Below, piece after piece: positions 16,270 through 24,759 of a DNA stretch of 57,311 nt. Below the pieces are notes generated by a model. That model made no database searches. It saw only the letters and a list, made by a program, of their open reading frames with translations, and was not told where the DNA came from. The position numbers were made by a program, and so were the translations under genes. Each line of letters opens with the position of its first letter. Within the stretch, counting starts at the first letter, position 1. The stretch spans positions 1 to 57,311 of the forward strand of contig DVLT01000057.1 of the NCBI GenBank assembly GCA_018715345.1, in the 5' to 3' direction. The DNA is from Candidatus Onthocola gallistercoris (GTDB taxonomy: Bacteria; Bacillota; Clostridia; Lachnospirales; Lachnospiraceae).

Positions 16270-17823
16270 TCATGCTTCTGCATACTGTCCGATATAAGCC
16301 AGTATATCCGCTTTGGCCTCGTTATCTGCCATGGCTTGCTCAAAGGAAAGATGCTTTGTCTTTAACATATTTCCAAGCCCCACGAGCATCTTTGGTATCC
16401 GCACAGCCTGGATCGTTCCGGCTTTTTCCCCCATGCAGGTACAGCCCACACCGACACGGCCGCCCAGCCAGCATTCAAAGCCGTCCACCATCTCACCCTC
16501 CACTTTTACTTTCCGGCCGGTAAGTCCGATGGGCGCCACCTGATGTCTGGAACAACTGTTTGGGCATCCGCTGATGAAACATCTGGGCAATACATCCTCC
16601 ACCCCAGCTTCCCGGACTGCTGAAACGATGGCTTCGCACAGCGCCTGACTCTGATTCATACCCAACTGGCAAGTGGGCGTTCCGATACAGGATACGCTCA
16701 TGGTGACTGGCGTCATCATCATGGAGCCCTTCATCTGTTCCAAAAGTGTCTGTGCCTGCTTCTTTGTCAGGTTACGGACATAGATTTCCTCATCCATACT
16801 CAGCCTAAGTTCCGCTTTTTCGATATCCTTTACGAAATCATACAGTTTTTCTCCATCCTCCAGTCTCAACTGACCGCACAGGGGGTGAAGGATCACGCTG
16901 TAAAGTCCCGGCTGTTTCTGGGCGATCATCACATGGGATCCGCTCTTTTCATCCCAGACTTCTCCCGTATAAAGCTGAGGTTTGATACCATTTAAGGCAC
17001 ATTCTTTTTTGGTCTTTTCCACATAACTTTTATAGCATTCCAAAAAAGCTTCCACGCCCATCCGCCTTGGGATAAAACGGATCCGGGCACGGGCTTTGTT
17101 TTTATAATCCCCCTCTGCCTGGAATAGTTGGACCATGGCCTCGATATAATAAAGGATCTCTTCCGGATCCACCAACTCATCATAAGGAATACCCAATGCC
17201 GGGCCGCCGCCAAGGCCGCCGGCCAGCCATAGCCGGAACATGGGCTTTCCATCGTCCAGGACAGCCACAAATCCCATATCGTTCAATGTGGCGCAGGCGG
17301 TGTCTTCTTCTGTGGATGAGAAGGCCACCTTCAGTTTTCTAGGCAATTTATAATATGTGGCATTGAAAAGAAAATATTTCCCCACCTGCACAGCGTAAGG
17401 CGTCACATCAAAGGCTTCACCCTGGGCCACGCCGGACATGGGCGAAAGAGCCACATTTCTCGGGAAATTGCCGCCACCTCCCCGGGTAAACAAATCGTGG
17501 TCTATAGCGTCTTTCATCACATCGCACACCTGATCGATGGAGAGTTCGTGGAGCTGGACTGCCTGGCGGGTGGTCAGGTGTGCACGGTCAATGCCATTGT
17601 CCTTAATATAGTCCAGTATCAGCCGCAGATGTTCTTTTGTCATGATACCGGATGGCGTACGCAGGCGCACCATGAATTTTCCCTTTTCCCGCTGGGAATA
17701 ACTCCCCAATCCACCGGAAAATCCTTTCAGATCCGCACGGGTGATCTCGTCATTTAAAAACTTTTTCCCCCGTTCCCGTAATACTTCCACTTCTTCTTTC
17801 AATGTTTCTTTATATGCGCTCAT
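16270..17823 (-). CDS. Siroheme/4Fe-4S nitrite/sulfite reductase-like protein in the pyr operon
   Basis: A 517-residue protein of the assimilatory sulfite/nitrite reductase family. The ferredoxin-like halves are present (MVRLRTPSGIMT near residue 51, HLTTRQAVQLH near 80, the conserved RGGGGNFPRN near 112). The cluster and siroheme ligands follow the pattern C-x5-C-xn-C-x3-C: SCIGTPTC near 383 and GCPNSC near 423. The enzyme should reduce sulfite or nitrite by six electrons, using ferredoxin or a partner flavoprotein. The start at 17823 directly abuts the pyrD stop, so it is the last gene of the pyrimidine operon; why is not obvious. No siroheme synthesis genes are in the window. Confidence 0.85.
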   Translation of the reverse strand: MSAYKETLKEEVEVLRERGKKFLNDEITRADLKGFSGGLGSYSQREKGKFMVRLRTPSGIMTKEHLRLILDYIKDNGIDRAHLTTRQAVQLHELSIDQVCDVMKDAIDHDLFTRGGGGNFPRNVALSPMSGVAQGEAFDVTPYAVQVGKYFLFNATYYKLPRKLKVAFSSTEEDTACATLNDMGFVAVLDDGKPMFRLWLAGGLGGGPALGIPYDELVDPEEILYYIEAMVQLFQAEGDYKNKARARIRFIPRRMGVEAFLECYKSYVEKTKKECALNGIKPQLYTGEVWDEKSGSHVMIAQKQPGLYSVILHPLCGQLRLEDGEKLYDFVKDIEKAELRLSMDEEIYVRNLTKKQAQTLLEQMKGSMMMTPVTMSVSCIGTPTCQLGMNQSQALCEAIVSAVREAGVEDVLPRCFISGCPNSCSRHQVAPIGLTGRKVKVEGEMVDGFECWLGGRVGVGCTCMGEKAGTIQAVRIPKMLVGLGNMLKTKHLSFEQAMADNEAKADILAYIGQYAEA

Positions 17824-18729
17824 TTATTTGACCTTTCCTACCAGTTCACTGATATGTTCCACGTTCATCTGTTCCATATATTTTTCAATGCCTTCCACGA
17901 TCTCCACTGTGGCGTAGGGATTGAAGAAGTTGGCTGTTCCCACAGATACAGCGGTGGCTCCCGCCAGGATAAATTCAATGGCGTCCTCCGCAGTAGAAAT
18001 GCCGCCCATGCCGATGATGGGGATGGAAACCGCCTGGGCCGTCTGATAGACCATACGTACAGCCACCGGTTTCACCGCCGGTCCGGACATCCCGCCGGTC
18101 TTATTGGCCAGGGCAAAACTCTGACGATAGATGTCGATCTTCATACCCGTCAACGTATTGATCAGAGAAAGGGCGTCTGCTCCTCCGGCTTCCGCTGCCC
18201 GGGCCATCTCGGTGATATCTGTCACATTGGGACTTAACTTCATGATCACCGGCTGACGAGCCTTATCTTTCACCGCCCGGGTGATCGCCTCCACCGCTTT
18301 CGGATCCTGACCAAAAGCGATCCCGCCTTCTTTTACATTTGGACAGGATATGTTGATCTCCAACATATCCACCGGTTCCTCCGCCAATCTCTCCACCACT
18401 TCCAGATATTCCTCCTGGGAATGGCCGCATACATTGACGATGATCTTTGTATCAAACTGTTTCAGGAAGGGAATGTCCCTCTTCACGAACATATCGATAC
18501 CCGGATTCTGTAGGCCAATGGCATTGAGCATGCCGCTGGCCGTCTCCACGATCCTGGGAGTCGGATTCCCCGGCCATGGCACATTGGCAACCCCCTTGGT
18601 CACAACACCGCCCAACCGGTTCAAGTCCACAAATTCACTGTATTCGGCTCCGGACCCAAATGTTCCGGAAGCTGTCATCACCGGATTTTTAAATTCCACA
18701 CCGGCGATCGTCACCTTTGTATCTTTCAT
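17824..18729 (-). CDS. pyrD: Dihydroorotate dehydrogenase, class 1B catalytic subunit
   Basis: A 301-residue FMN enzyme that oxidises dihydroorotate to orotate. FKNPVMTASGTFGSGAEYSE near the N-terminus and EINISCPNVKEGGIAFGQDP near residue 125, with the catalytic cysteine, are the class 1 signatures; PIIGMGGISTAEDA near 235 binds the FMN phosphate. Cysteine as base, plus pyrK overlapping upstream by 4 bases, identifies the NAD-linked class 1B enzyme. It acts in the cytosol as a PyrD2K2 complex. Confidence 0.96.
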   Translation of the reverse strand: MKDTKVTIAGVEFKNPVMTASGTFGSGAEYSEFVDLNRLGGVVTKGVANVPWPGNPTPRIVETASGMLNAIGLQNPGIDMFVKRDIPFLKQFDTKIIVNVCGHSQEEYLEVVERLAEEPVDMLEINISCPNVKEGGIAFGQDPKAVEAITRAVKDKARQPVIMKLSPNVTDITEMARAAEAGGADALSLINTLTGMKIDIYRQSFALANKTGGMSGPAVKPVAVRMVYQTAQAVSIPIIGMGGISTAEDAIEFILAGATAVSVGTANFFNPYATVEIVEGIEKYMEQMNVEHISELVGKVK

Positions 18730-19490
18730 AATGTAACCTCCCTGGCATCAAAAACCGGTCCATCCTTGCATATCCGCTTATTATGCACAAGGGAATGACC
18801 GTCGGTTTCCGTGGATCGGCATACACAGGCCAGACATGCGCCGATGCCGCAGGCCATCTTTTCTTCCAGGGATATCTGGGCCTCCAGCCCCTCTTCCATG
18901 GCATAAGCCTTTAATGCCCGGAGCATGGGCGTCGGTCCGCAGGCATAGATGATATCCCCTTTTACCTGCTGCTCTCTGATGGCATCCAGAACATTGCCCT
19001 TTGTCCCTGCGCTCCCATCTTCTGTCGCCAGGATCACTTTGCCATAAGCTTCAAACTCTTTATCAAGGAAACGTTCATCCCGATAGCCAAGCACGATCGT
19101 CTTTTTCACATCCAGACGCTTTGCCAGCTCCAACATGGGCGGAATGCCGATGCCTCCGGCCACCAGGATCGCTTCCTTATCTTTCAGTGTATAACCATTG
19201 CCCAAAGGGCCGGTCACCTTTACCCTGTCTCCGGCACCCATATGGGAAAATTCATCCGTTCCATAGCCCACAACCCGGTATACGATCCTGAGCGTTCCCT
19301 TTTCCCCCTCCGCTTCGCAGATACTGATGGGTCTTGGCAGCAAGTGCGCCTTGTCTGCACTGTAAAGGGAGATAAACTGTCCCGGCTTTGCCTCTCCGGC
19401 CATGGCTCCCACCTTCAGCCACATACTATACACATCCGATGCCAGTTTCTCCTGAGAAATCACGGTTGCCCAAATCTGTTCCATGCTCAC
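18726..19490 (-). CDS. pyrK: Dihydroorotate dehydrogenase electron transfer subunit
   Basis: A 254-residue FAD and 2Fe-2S subunit that passes electrons from PyrD to NAD. The FAD-binding barrel includes RPISICEAEGEKGTLRIVYR near residue 54; the NAD-binding GGIGIPPMLELAKRL follows near 113. The C-terminal cysteine cluster CGIGACLACVCRS near 213, with a fourth Cys in KRICKDGP, binds the iron-sulfur centre. It follows pyrF by 6 bases and overlaps pyrD. Confidence 0.95.
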   Translation of the reverse strand: MSMEQIWATVISQEKLASDVYSMWLKVGAMAGEAKPGQFISLYSADKAHLLPRPISICEAEGEKGTLRIVYRVVGYGTDEFSHMGAGDRVKVTGPLGNGYTLKDKEAILVAGGIGIPPMLELAKRLDVKKTIVLGYRDERFLDKEFEAYGKVILATEDGSAGTKGNVLDAIREQQVKGDIIYACGPTPMLRALKAYAMEEGLEAQISLEEKMACGIGACLACVCRSTETDGHSLVHNKRICKDGPVFDAREVTL

Positions 19491-19496
19491 TGCTCC

Positions 19497-20426
19497 TTAT
19501 CTCAATCCGGCGCCGGTCTGGATATCTTTGATCATATCCAGTACAGCCTGCCGGGATGCGTCTGCATAGCCTTCCGCACCAAATTTAGCATATTCTTCTT
19601 TTTTCCACGCGGCGATGATGCCCCTGGACGAGTTGACGATGGCTCCCAGTCCGTCATCATTGAAATAATTCACCAGATCACTGCCCTTTGCTCCCTGAGC
19701 GCCGTATCCAGGCACCAGGATATAGGTCTTTGGCATCAGTTTGCGCAACGTCTTACCCATCTCCGGATAGGTTGCTCCAACAACGGCGCCCACATAGCTG
19801 TAACCGCAAGCGCCCACGTACTGGCTGCCCCACTCCACGACTTTTTCAGCCACCCATTCGTACAGGGGGCGTCCATCGATCAGCCGGTCCTGAAATTCTC
19901 CGCTGGACGGATTGGAAGTCTTAGTCAAGATGAACATGCCTTTTTTCTCCGGAACAGCCACATCGATAAACGGCTGGACACTGTCGGTTCCCATGTAGGG
20001 ATTGATGGTGATGAAGTCCTCATCAAAGCCGGCGATCATCTGGCTTCCAACCTTTGCCTTTCCAAGATGGCCTGTGGCATAAGCGCCGGATGTGGAGCCG
20101 ATATCCCCTCTTTTGATATCGCCGATCACCAAAAGCCCTTTTTCATGGCAGTAATCCAATGTCTTTTTAAAAGCCATAATGCCCGGAATGCCAAACTGTT
20201 CATACATGGCGATCTGAGGTTTTACCGCCGGGATCAGGTCGTAAACCGCATCCACGATACCTTTGTTAAACTGCCAGATGGCTTCCGCCGCCCCTTCCAG
20301 AGTTTCGCCATGCTCCTTATAAGCCTTTTCCAGGATAAAATCCGGCACATAACTGAGCATGGGATCCAGGCCCACCTCGATGGGCGCTCCTGTTTTGCGT
20401 ATCTTTTCCACCAGTTTATCGATCAT
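19497..20426 (-). CDS. pyrF: Orotidine 5'-phosphate decarboxylase (type 2)
   Basis: A 309-residue enzyme that decarboxylates OMP to UMP, the last step to the first pyrimidine nucleotide. The N-terminal APIEVGLDPML and the catalytic Asp-Lys-Asp array in VIGDIKRGDIGSTSGAYA near residue 100 place it in the longer type 2 subfamily (about 280-310 residues) common in Clostridia. The stretch YILVPGYGAQGAKGSD near 226 is the phosphate gripper. The start overlaps the pyrC stop by 4 bases. Confidence 0.95.
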   Translation of the reverse strand: MIDKLVEKIRKTGAPIEVGLDPMLSYVPDFILEKAYKEHGETLEGAAEAIWQFNKGIVDAVYDLIPAVKPQIAMYEQFGIPGIMAFKKTLDYCHEKGLLVIGDIKRGDIGSTSGAYATGHLGKAKVGSQMIAGFDEDFITINPYMGTDSVQPFIDVAVPEKKGMFILTKTSNPSSGEFQDRLIDGRPLYEWVAEKVVEWGSQYVGACGYSYVGAVVGATYPEMGKTLRKLMPKTYILVPGYGAQGAKGSDLVNYFNDDGLGAIVNSSRGIIAAWKKEEYAKFGAEGYADASRQAVLDMIKDIQTGAGLR

Positions 20427-21721
20427 CTTCTGTCTTCCTCCGTTTTCTTATATTTATAAACGCATTTTCCGGCAACAAAGGTGTGGGTGACCCGACCTTT
20501 TACTTTTTTGCCGTCAAATGGTGTATTCTTACCTTTTGAAACAAAGTCTGCCGCGCAGATCTCATACTCGGCCTCCGGATCGATGATGGTGATATCCGCC
20601 ATCTTACCCGGCTTCAGGCTTCCTTTGTCGATACCCAATATCCGCGCAGGCGCCGTACTCATGTGCTCCACCATCTGTACCGGCGTCATTTTGCCGGTAT
20701 GGACAAGCTCTGTCATAGTCAGAGCCACAGACGTCTCCAGGCCCACAATGCCAAAGGGGGCTTTTGCGATGCCTTTCGCCTTTTCATCCGCATGATGGGG
20801 TGCATGGTCCGTGGAGATCACCTCCATCACATCCGAGCACAGGCCATCGACCAGAGCAGCCTTATCCGCCTGGGACCGGAGGGGTGGATTCATCTTGTAA
20901 TTGGCGTCATCTCCCGGGATATCGTCCTGGGTCAAAGTGAAGTGATGAGGGCACACTTCCCCGCTGACCGCCAGTCCGTCTGCCCGTGCTTCCTTCACCA
21001 TACGGACACTGTCTTTCGTGGAACAGTGGCACAGATGCAGCCGGCATCCCGTCTCTTTTGACAGGAGGATATCTCTGGAAGCAATGATATCTTCCACCGC
21101 ATTGTCAATGCCTGTCACCCCGATCTTCTGTGCCGCAGGTCCCGCATTGAGCGCGCCGTCTTTGACCAGATACCGATCCTCGCAGTGGGCCAGCACCGGT
21201 ATGCCGGCTTCTTTTGCCAGTACCATGCCCTGGCGGTAAACCTCTGTATTCATCACGCTTTTTCCATCTTCGCTGATGGCCACCGCTCCGGCTTTGGCCA
21301 TACCTGTGATATCGGCAGTTTCACTGCCCATCTGGCCTTTTGTCACCGCGCCCACAGGAAGGATGTGGACAACCGCTTCCTTCTCTGCCTTTTCAAGTAT
21401 CCACCGTACCATCTCCGGTGAATCGATGACCGGTTTTGTGTTCGGCATGGGGCAGATGGACGTAAAGCCGCCTCGGGCAGCCGCCATGGATCCTGTCTTT
21501 ATCGTCTCTTTATGTTCAAATCCCGGTTCTCTCAGATGGACGTGCATATCGATCAATCCGGGTACGACTAAACATCCGGAGACATCCACCGTCTCGTCCG
21601 CCGCTTCCGAAATCTCCGGAGCCAGTTTTTCGATCCTGTCGTCCCGGATCAGCACATCCATCATTCCATCGATCCCTTGGGAAGGATCGATCACATGTCC
21701 GCCTTTTAATACTATTTTCAT
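20423..21721 (-). CDS. pyrC: Dihydroorotase (class I)
   Basis: A 432-residue amidohydrolase that closes carbamoyl-aspartate to dihydroorotate. The zinc ligands appear in DMHVHLREPG near residue 58; LAHCED near 178, HLCHCST near 233 and STDHAPHH near 308 complete the site. Length and the HVHLREPG form mark the class I (B. subtilis-like) type. It opens the operon pyrC-F-K-D-reductase, with GGAGGGCGTT before the ATG. pyrB and carAB must be elsewhere. Confidence 0.95.
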   Translation of the reverse strand: MKIVLKGGHVIDPSQGIDGMMDVLIRDDRIEKLAPEISEAADETVDVSGCLVVPGLIDMHVHLREPGFEHKETIKTGSMAAARGGFTSICPMPNTKPVIDSPEMVRWILEKAEKEAVVHILPVGAVTKGQMGSETADITGMAKAGAVAISEDGKSVMNTEVYRQGMVLAKEAGIPVLAHCEDRYLVKDGALNAGPAAQKIGVTGIDNAVEDIIASRDILLSKETGCRLHLCHCSTKDSVRMVKEARADGLAVSGEVCPHHFTLTQDDIPGDDANYKMNPPLRSQADKAALVDGLCSDVMEVISTDHAPHHADEKAKGIAKAPFGIVGLETSVALTMTELVHTGKMTPVQMVEHMSTAPARILGIDKGSLKPGKMADITIIDPEAEYEICAADFVSKGKNTPFDGKKVKGRVTHTFVAGKCVYKYKKTEEDRR

Positions 21722-21741
21722 AACGCCCTCCTTTTTCTATC

Positions 21742-21771
21742 AGTATACCACATTTCCCATATGTATCACAA
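21742..21771 (-). promoter_or_regulatory. Probable sigma-A promoter of the pyrC operon
   Basis: Minus strand TTGTGA (21766-21771), 18-base spacer, TATACT (21742-21747). The leader to pyrC would be only some 15-20 bases, too short for a PyrR attenuator. The -35 overlaps the stop of the M50 gene. Confidence 0.55.
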
Positions 21772-22404
21772 TCCGAATATGAACCATACCACCTGGAGCA
21801 TCAGCCGGGTGACAAAATTTCCCGCGATATTTACCGGAACCGATAAGATACCTGTGACGGCCAGAACAGCAATGATCAGATAACTGATCCGGCTGATCCG
21901 CCGGGTCAGAGCTTCCGGATCATTATGCAAAAGCATGCCAAACACCTTTGAGCCATCCAAAGGGGGAATGGGGATCAGGTTAAAGATTCCGAGTCCGATA
22001 TTCAAAGATGCAAAATACTCCAGCCACCGGGCCAGGATATAGGGGGCCAAGCTTAAATAGATCCCCGCCACGCGTATGATAAAACCCACGATCAGATAGG
22101 CGACAAAGGCCAGGATCAGATTCATCACAGGCCCGGCCAGAGCCGTCATGAGTACGCCCTTTCTCTTATCCTTATAGTAATACATGTTGATCTGGACCGG
22201 TTTTGCCCAGCCGAAGCGGAACAAGATCAGGCACAATGTTCCCAAAGGATCCAAATGTTTCAGGGGATTCAAGCTGAGACGTCCATCCCTTTTAGGCGTG
22301 GGATCCCCCAGTTTCCAGGATACATAACCATGGGCAAATTCATGCCCCACAATGGCCACCAGAGCAGCCGGGACAACATATAATAATTCTGTCAGCTGTG
22401 TCAT
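21766..22404 (-). CDS. Site-2 protease family (M50) membrane metalloprotease
   Basis: A 212-residue intramembrane zinc protease. GHEFAHGYVSW near residue 20 is the HExxH zinc motif in the first helix. The third ligand lies in LIPIPPLDGSKV near 155. Hydrophobic segments at about 7-27, 85-110, 125-150 and 170-205 fit the compact minimal S2P fold. The ATG at 22404 is preferred because GAGGTG precedes it; an in-frame ATG 26 codons upstream crosses the terminator of the previous gene. The substrate is unknown. Confidence 0.85.
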   Translation of the reverse strand: MTQLTELLYVVPAALVAIVGHEFAHGYVSWKLGDPTPKRDGRLSLNPLKHLDPLGTLCLILFRFGWAKPVQINMYYYKDKRKGVLMTALAGPVMNLILAFVAYLIVGFIIRVAGIYLSLAPYILARWLEYFASLNIGLGIFNLIPIPPLDGSKVFGMLLHNDPEALTRRISRISYLIIAVLAVTGILSVPVNIAGNFVTRLMLQVVWFIFGL

Positions 22405-22442
22405 ATATTCACCTCGTTTTTTCAATTTCCCATTTCCATGTA

Positions 22443-22480
22443 TAAAAACTGCTCTGCCCCGGAAGATCCGGCCGCAGAGC
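22443..22480 (-). terminator. Intrinsic terminator after the COG2426 gene
   Basis: Minus strand GCTCTGCGGCCGGA, 3-base loop, TCCGGGGCAGAGC, AGTTTTTA. Confidence 0.75.
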
Positions 22481-22491
22481 AACCCTTTTCT

Positions 22492-23001
22492 CTAAAATAC
22501 ATTAACGACAAGCCACGGGATAAAATAACTGACGATACACATGATGACCGTTGCCATCAATATACCCAGTATGATCGCCGGAAATGCCTTTTTGAACTTG
22601 ATCCCCAAAAGGGACGCGATCAGCGCGCCGGTCCAAGCGCCGGTACCTGGCAACGGGATACCAACGAAGATCAGCAATCCCCAAAATTCATACTTCTGTA
22701 TCTTGTCACTTTTTCCCATGGACTTTTTCTCCAGCTTTTCCACCATCGGCCGGAAAGTCTTTGTGGCTTTCAGCCAATTAAAAATAGGCGTGATGAGCCA
22801 CAGGATAAAGGGCACGGGTATGATATTGCCTATGATACAGATAATGACGGCCTGTATCATGGGTACTTTCAAAAGCGCTGCCGCGATCAGCCCGCCCCTC
22901 AGCTCCAGTATCGGTACCATAGAAATGATAAATACGATCATTTCTTTGGAAACAACGCCGTCCAGATTGGTGGTAAACCAACTAATTAAAGCATCTGCCA
23001 T
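22492..23001 (-). CDS. COG2426 (small multidrug export/Sm_multidrug_ex) family membrane protein
   Basis: A 169-residue protein with about five membrane helices. VPILELRGGLIAA near residue 30 and the re-entrant GIPLPGTGAWTGALIA near 115 are the conserved family motifs. Despite the family name, a transport role is not firmly established. The ATG at 23001 follows AGGAGATAAAAA, and that ribosome site lies inside the end of the 55-residue gene upstream. Confidence 0.8.
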   Translation of the reverse strand: MADALISWFTTNLDGVVSKEMIVFIISMVPILELRGGLIAAALLKVPMIQAVIICIIGNIIPVPFILWLITPIFNWLKATKTFRPMVEKLEKKSMGKSDKIQKYEFWGLLIFVGIPLPGTGAWTGALIASLLGIKFKKAFPAIILGILMATVIMCIVSYFIPWLVVNVF

Positions 23002-23004
23002 TTT

Positions 23005-23172
23005 TTATCTCCTTTTTCTTTTCCCATTTTTACCGGCATTTATTTTTTTAGACGCCTTCAGCCCCAGCTTTAATTCCTTCTGAAAGGCAACAACTGCCAT
23101 CATCAGACACAACACCAGCTGGATCCCCGCCGTGATCTGCCGGGAATACCTTCTGACAAATTCCATACGCAT
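23005..23172 (-). CDS. Short single-pass membrane protein (55 aa)
   Basis: ATG at 23172 with AAAGGATGAA before it. The product starts MRMEFVRRYSRQITAG, has one hydrophobic segment (about residues 14-30, GIQLVLCLMMAVVAF), and ends in a strongly basic tail (KNGKRKRR). It begins directly after the YdcF-like stop and its last codons carry the ribosome site of the COG2426 gene, so it looks like a genuine coupled gene. The function is unknown. Confidence 0.6.
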   Translation of the reverse strand: MRMEFVRRYSRQITAGIQLVLCLMMAVVAFQKELKLGLKASKKINAGKNGKRKRR

Positions 23173-23173
23173 T

Positions 23174-23815
23174 TCATCCTTTCTTTACAGGCAGCTGCGG
23201 CATGCCGCCGGCCAGAAGATCGGCAAATATCCCTCGAAATTGGCCGGAGCATCTGGCAACCTCGCCTAAAACCATATCGATGCCTTTTTGACTTAAATAC
23301 CAGTTGTCCTTTGATATACCTTGTGTCGTCGTCGGACAGACGATAAACTCTGTCTGAGGAAAAACAAGCTGATAATACATCAGACTCCTCCGGGCATGGA
23401 ACGCCTGACAGACGATCGCCGCCCGAGTCACTTCCATTCCCGCATCTTCCAACAATCTGCGGGAATATAACGCATTCTCATACGTAAATGTGGCCTGATC
23501 TTCTTTCAAGATCGCTTCTATCGGTACACCATGACGCTGCAGCACATCGGATAAAAAATCCGCTTCTGTATCATAACCTCCGGGGTAACATGCTTTCTGG
23601 GATGCGGCTCCCCTAAAAGCGCCATCGGTAATACTGTATCTCCCGGACACGAGAATATGTTCCGCTATCTTTTCCCGGTAAAGTTCTGCCGCCCTTATCC
23701 CCACTTCCGGATAGGCATTGCCCGGGAGGAAGATCATGTCGCAGTCTTTAGGTATATGTTCGATAAAAATAAATTCCGTGTAAATGTCCAGAAATTTTTG
23801 GTAATTCTTAATCAT
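23174..23815 (-). CDS. YdcF/SanA-like DUF218 protein
   Basis: A 213-residue protein of the DUF218 fold. DMIFLPGNAYPEVGIRAAELY near residue 26 and HILVSGRYS near 53 form the nucleotide-like phosphate loop. EDQATFTYENALYSRRLLEDAGM near 105 is the family's second signature. Members are linked to envelope or cofactor chemistry, but a reaction is not settled. It has no membrane segment. The ATG follows AAGAGG. Confidence 0.75.
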   Translation of the reverse strand: MIKNYQKFLDIYTEFIFIEHIPKDCDMIFLPGNAYPEVGIRAAELYREKIAEHILVSGRYSITDGAFRGAASQKACYPGGYDTEADFLSDVLQRHGVPIEAILKEDQATFTYENALYSRRLLEDAGMEVTRAAIVCQAFHARRSLMYYQLVFPQTEFIVCPTTTQGISKDNWYLSQKGIDMVLGEVARCSGQFRGIFADLLAGGMPQLPVKKG

Positions 23816-23839
23816 TATAACGATTCCTCTTAAAGAAGT

Positions 23840-24427
23840 CTACTTCTTTTCGTACTTTTTTATGCGTTCAAGGATATCCCGGTAGATTTGGATAAAGTCC
23901 GGCTCATTGGAATAATATTCCAGTTCATCCATTTTTATCCAGGCTACGCCTGTATTTTCTCCCGGGCATGCTTTCAGCTCTTCCCCCTCGTCTCCTTCAA
24001 ATGCATAGGAAACATTCAGATGAAGATGGGCAGAAACCGGCTGTCCTTTCTTCACATGGAAAGATACCGGCAATGTGTGGAGGGCCACAGCCCCCGGATA
24101 AATCTTTTTCAGAGTTTGGATCCCCGATTCTTCTTTTGCTTCTTTGACGGCCACAGCTTCCAGGTCCACCATGCCGTCCGCATGGCCCCCCATCCAAGTC
24201 CAAGTACCGTAAATATCATGGCGGACCATGAGCATCTTATCCCTCTTCCGGTTAAATACCAAGGCTGAAACCGTCATATGCGCCACAGGATCCCGAAAAA
24301 GGGCTTGCTCTTTTAACCCGGGCAGACATCCGTCTCCGCCGATAATGCGGAGCATTTGCTGTCTGTCCGCCTCTTCCCTGGGGGAACAGGGCATAAAATC
24401 TTTTATCGTCTGGTGATAATCGGTCAT
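23840..24427 (-). CDS. NUDIX hydrolase
   Basis: A 195-residue cytosolic protein. The Nudix box lies at GGHADGMVDLEAVAVKEAKEESGI near residues 100-123 of the protein. The core metal ligands KEAKEESG are intact, while the box's first Glu is Val and its Arg is Lys. Members cleave nucleoside diphosphates linked to a second group; the substrate is unpredictable here. The start at 24427 is set by GGAGGGAGGAG; an upstream in-frame ATG is rejected. Confidence 0.85.
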   Translation of the reverse strand: MTDYHQTIKDFMPCSPREEADRQQMLRIIGGDGCLPGLKEQALFRDPVAHMTVSALVFNRKRDKMLMVRHDIYGTWTWMGGHADGMVDLEAVAVKEAKEESGIQTLKKIYPGAVALHTLPVSFHVKKGQPVSAHLHLNVSYAFEGDEGEELKACPGENTGVAWIKMDELEYYSNEPDFIQIYRDILERIKKYEKK

Positions 24428-24532
24428 GTTTCTCCTCCCTCCAGACCTTGCCTCCATATCTTTTCTCATAGCTCATCCTGATCCCAACAGATGATCGTAC
24501 ACATCTGGCAGAGATCCGGCTTTCTCCACAGC

Positions 24533-24561
24533 AAAAAATCCCGGAGATGATCTCCGGGATT
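24533..24561 (-). terminator. Intrinsic terminator after tRNA-Gly
   Basis: Minus strand AATCCCGGAGAT, CATCTCCGGGATTTTTTG: a perfect long stem six bases beyond the tRNA. Confidence 0.9.
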
Positions 24562-24567
24562 TATGTG

Positions 24568-24639
24568 AGCGCGAGACGGGATTCGAACCCGCGACCCTCG
24601 CCTTGGCAAGGCGATACTCCACCACTGAGCCACTCGCGC
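24568..24639 (-). tRNA. tRNA-Gly (anticodon GCC)
   Basis: Acceptor arms GCGCGAG (24633-24639) and CTCGCGC (24569-24575) pair fully. The anticodon stem TCGCC/GGCGA holds loop TTGCCAA, anticodon GCC. The T arm carries GGTTCGAATCC. The discriminator is T and the CCA end is not encoded. It has its own promoter and terminator. Confidence 0.95.
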
Positions 24640-24675
24640 TTATCCTGTATAGTGCCTTTCCTCAAGGCAAATATT

Positions 24676-24704
24676 ACTATACTATAGGATCATCCATTTG
24701 TCAA
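24676..24704 (-). promoter_or_regulatory. Promoter of tRNA-Gly
   Basis: Minus strand TTGACA (24699-24704), 17-base spacer, TATAGT (24676-24681), about 35 bases before the tRNA. Confidence 0.85.
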
Positions 24705-24759
24705 CTATTATTTTTAAATTTTATCAATAATTGATTTTTTTGCTGCAAATAAGAATCTT

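Noticed and set aside
19242-20459. 405-codon plus-strand frame opposite pyrK and pyrF
   Set aside because: Antisense shadow of two well-defined genes; composition rich in His, Cys and Arg as expected of shadows.
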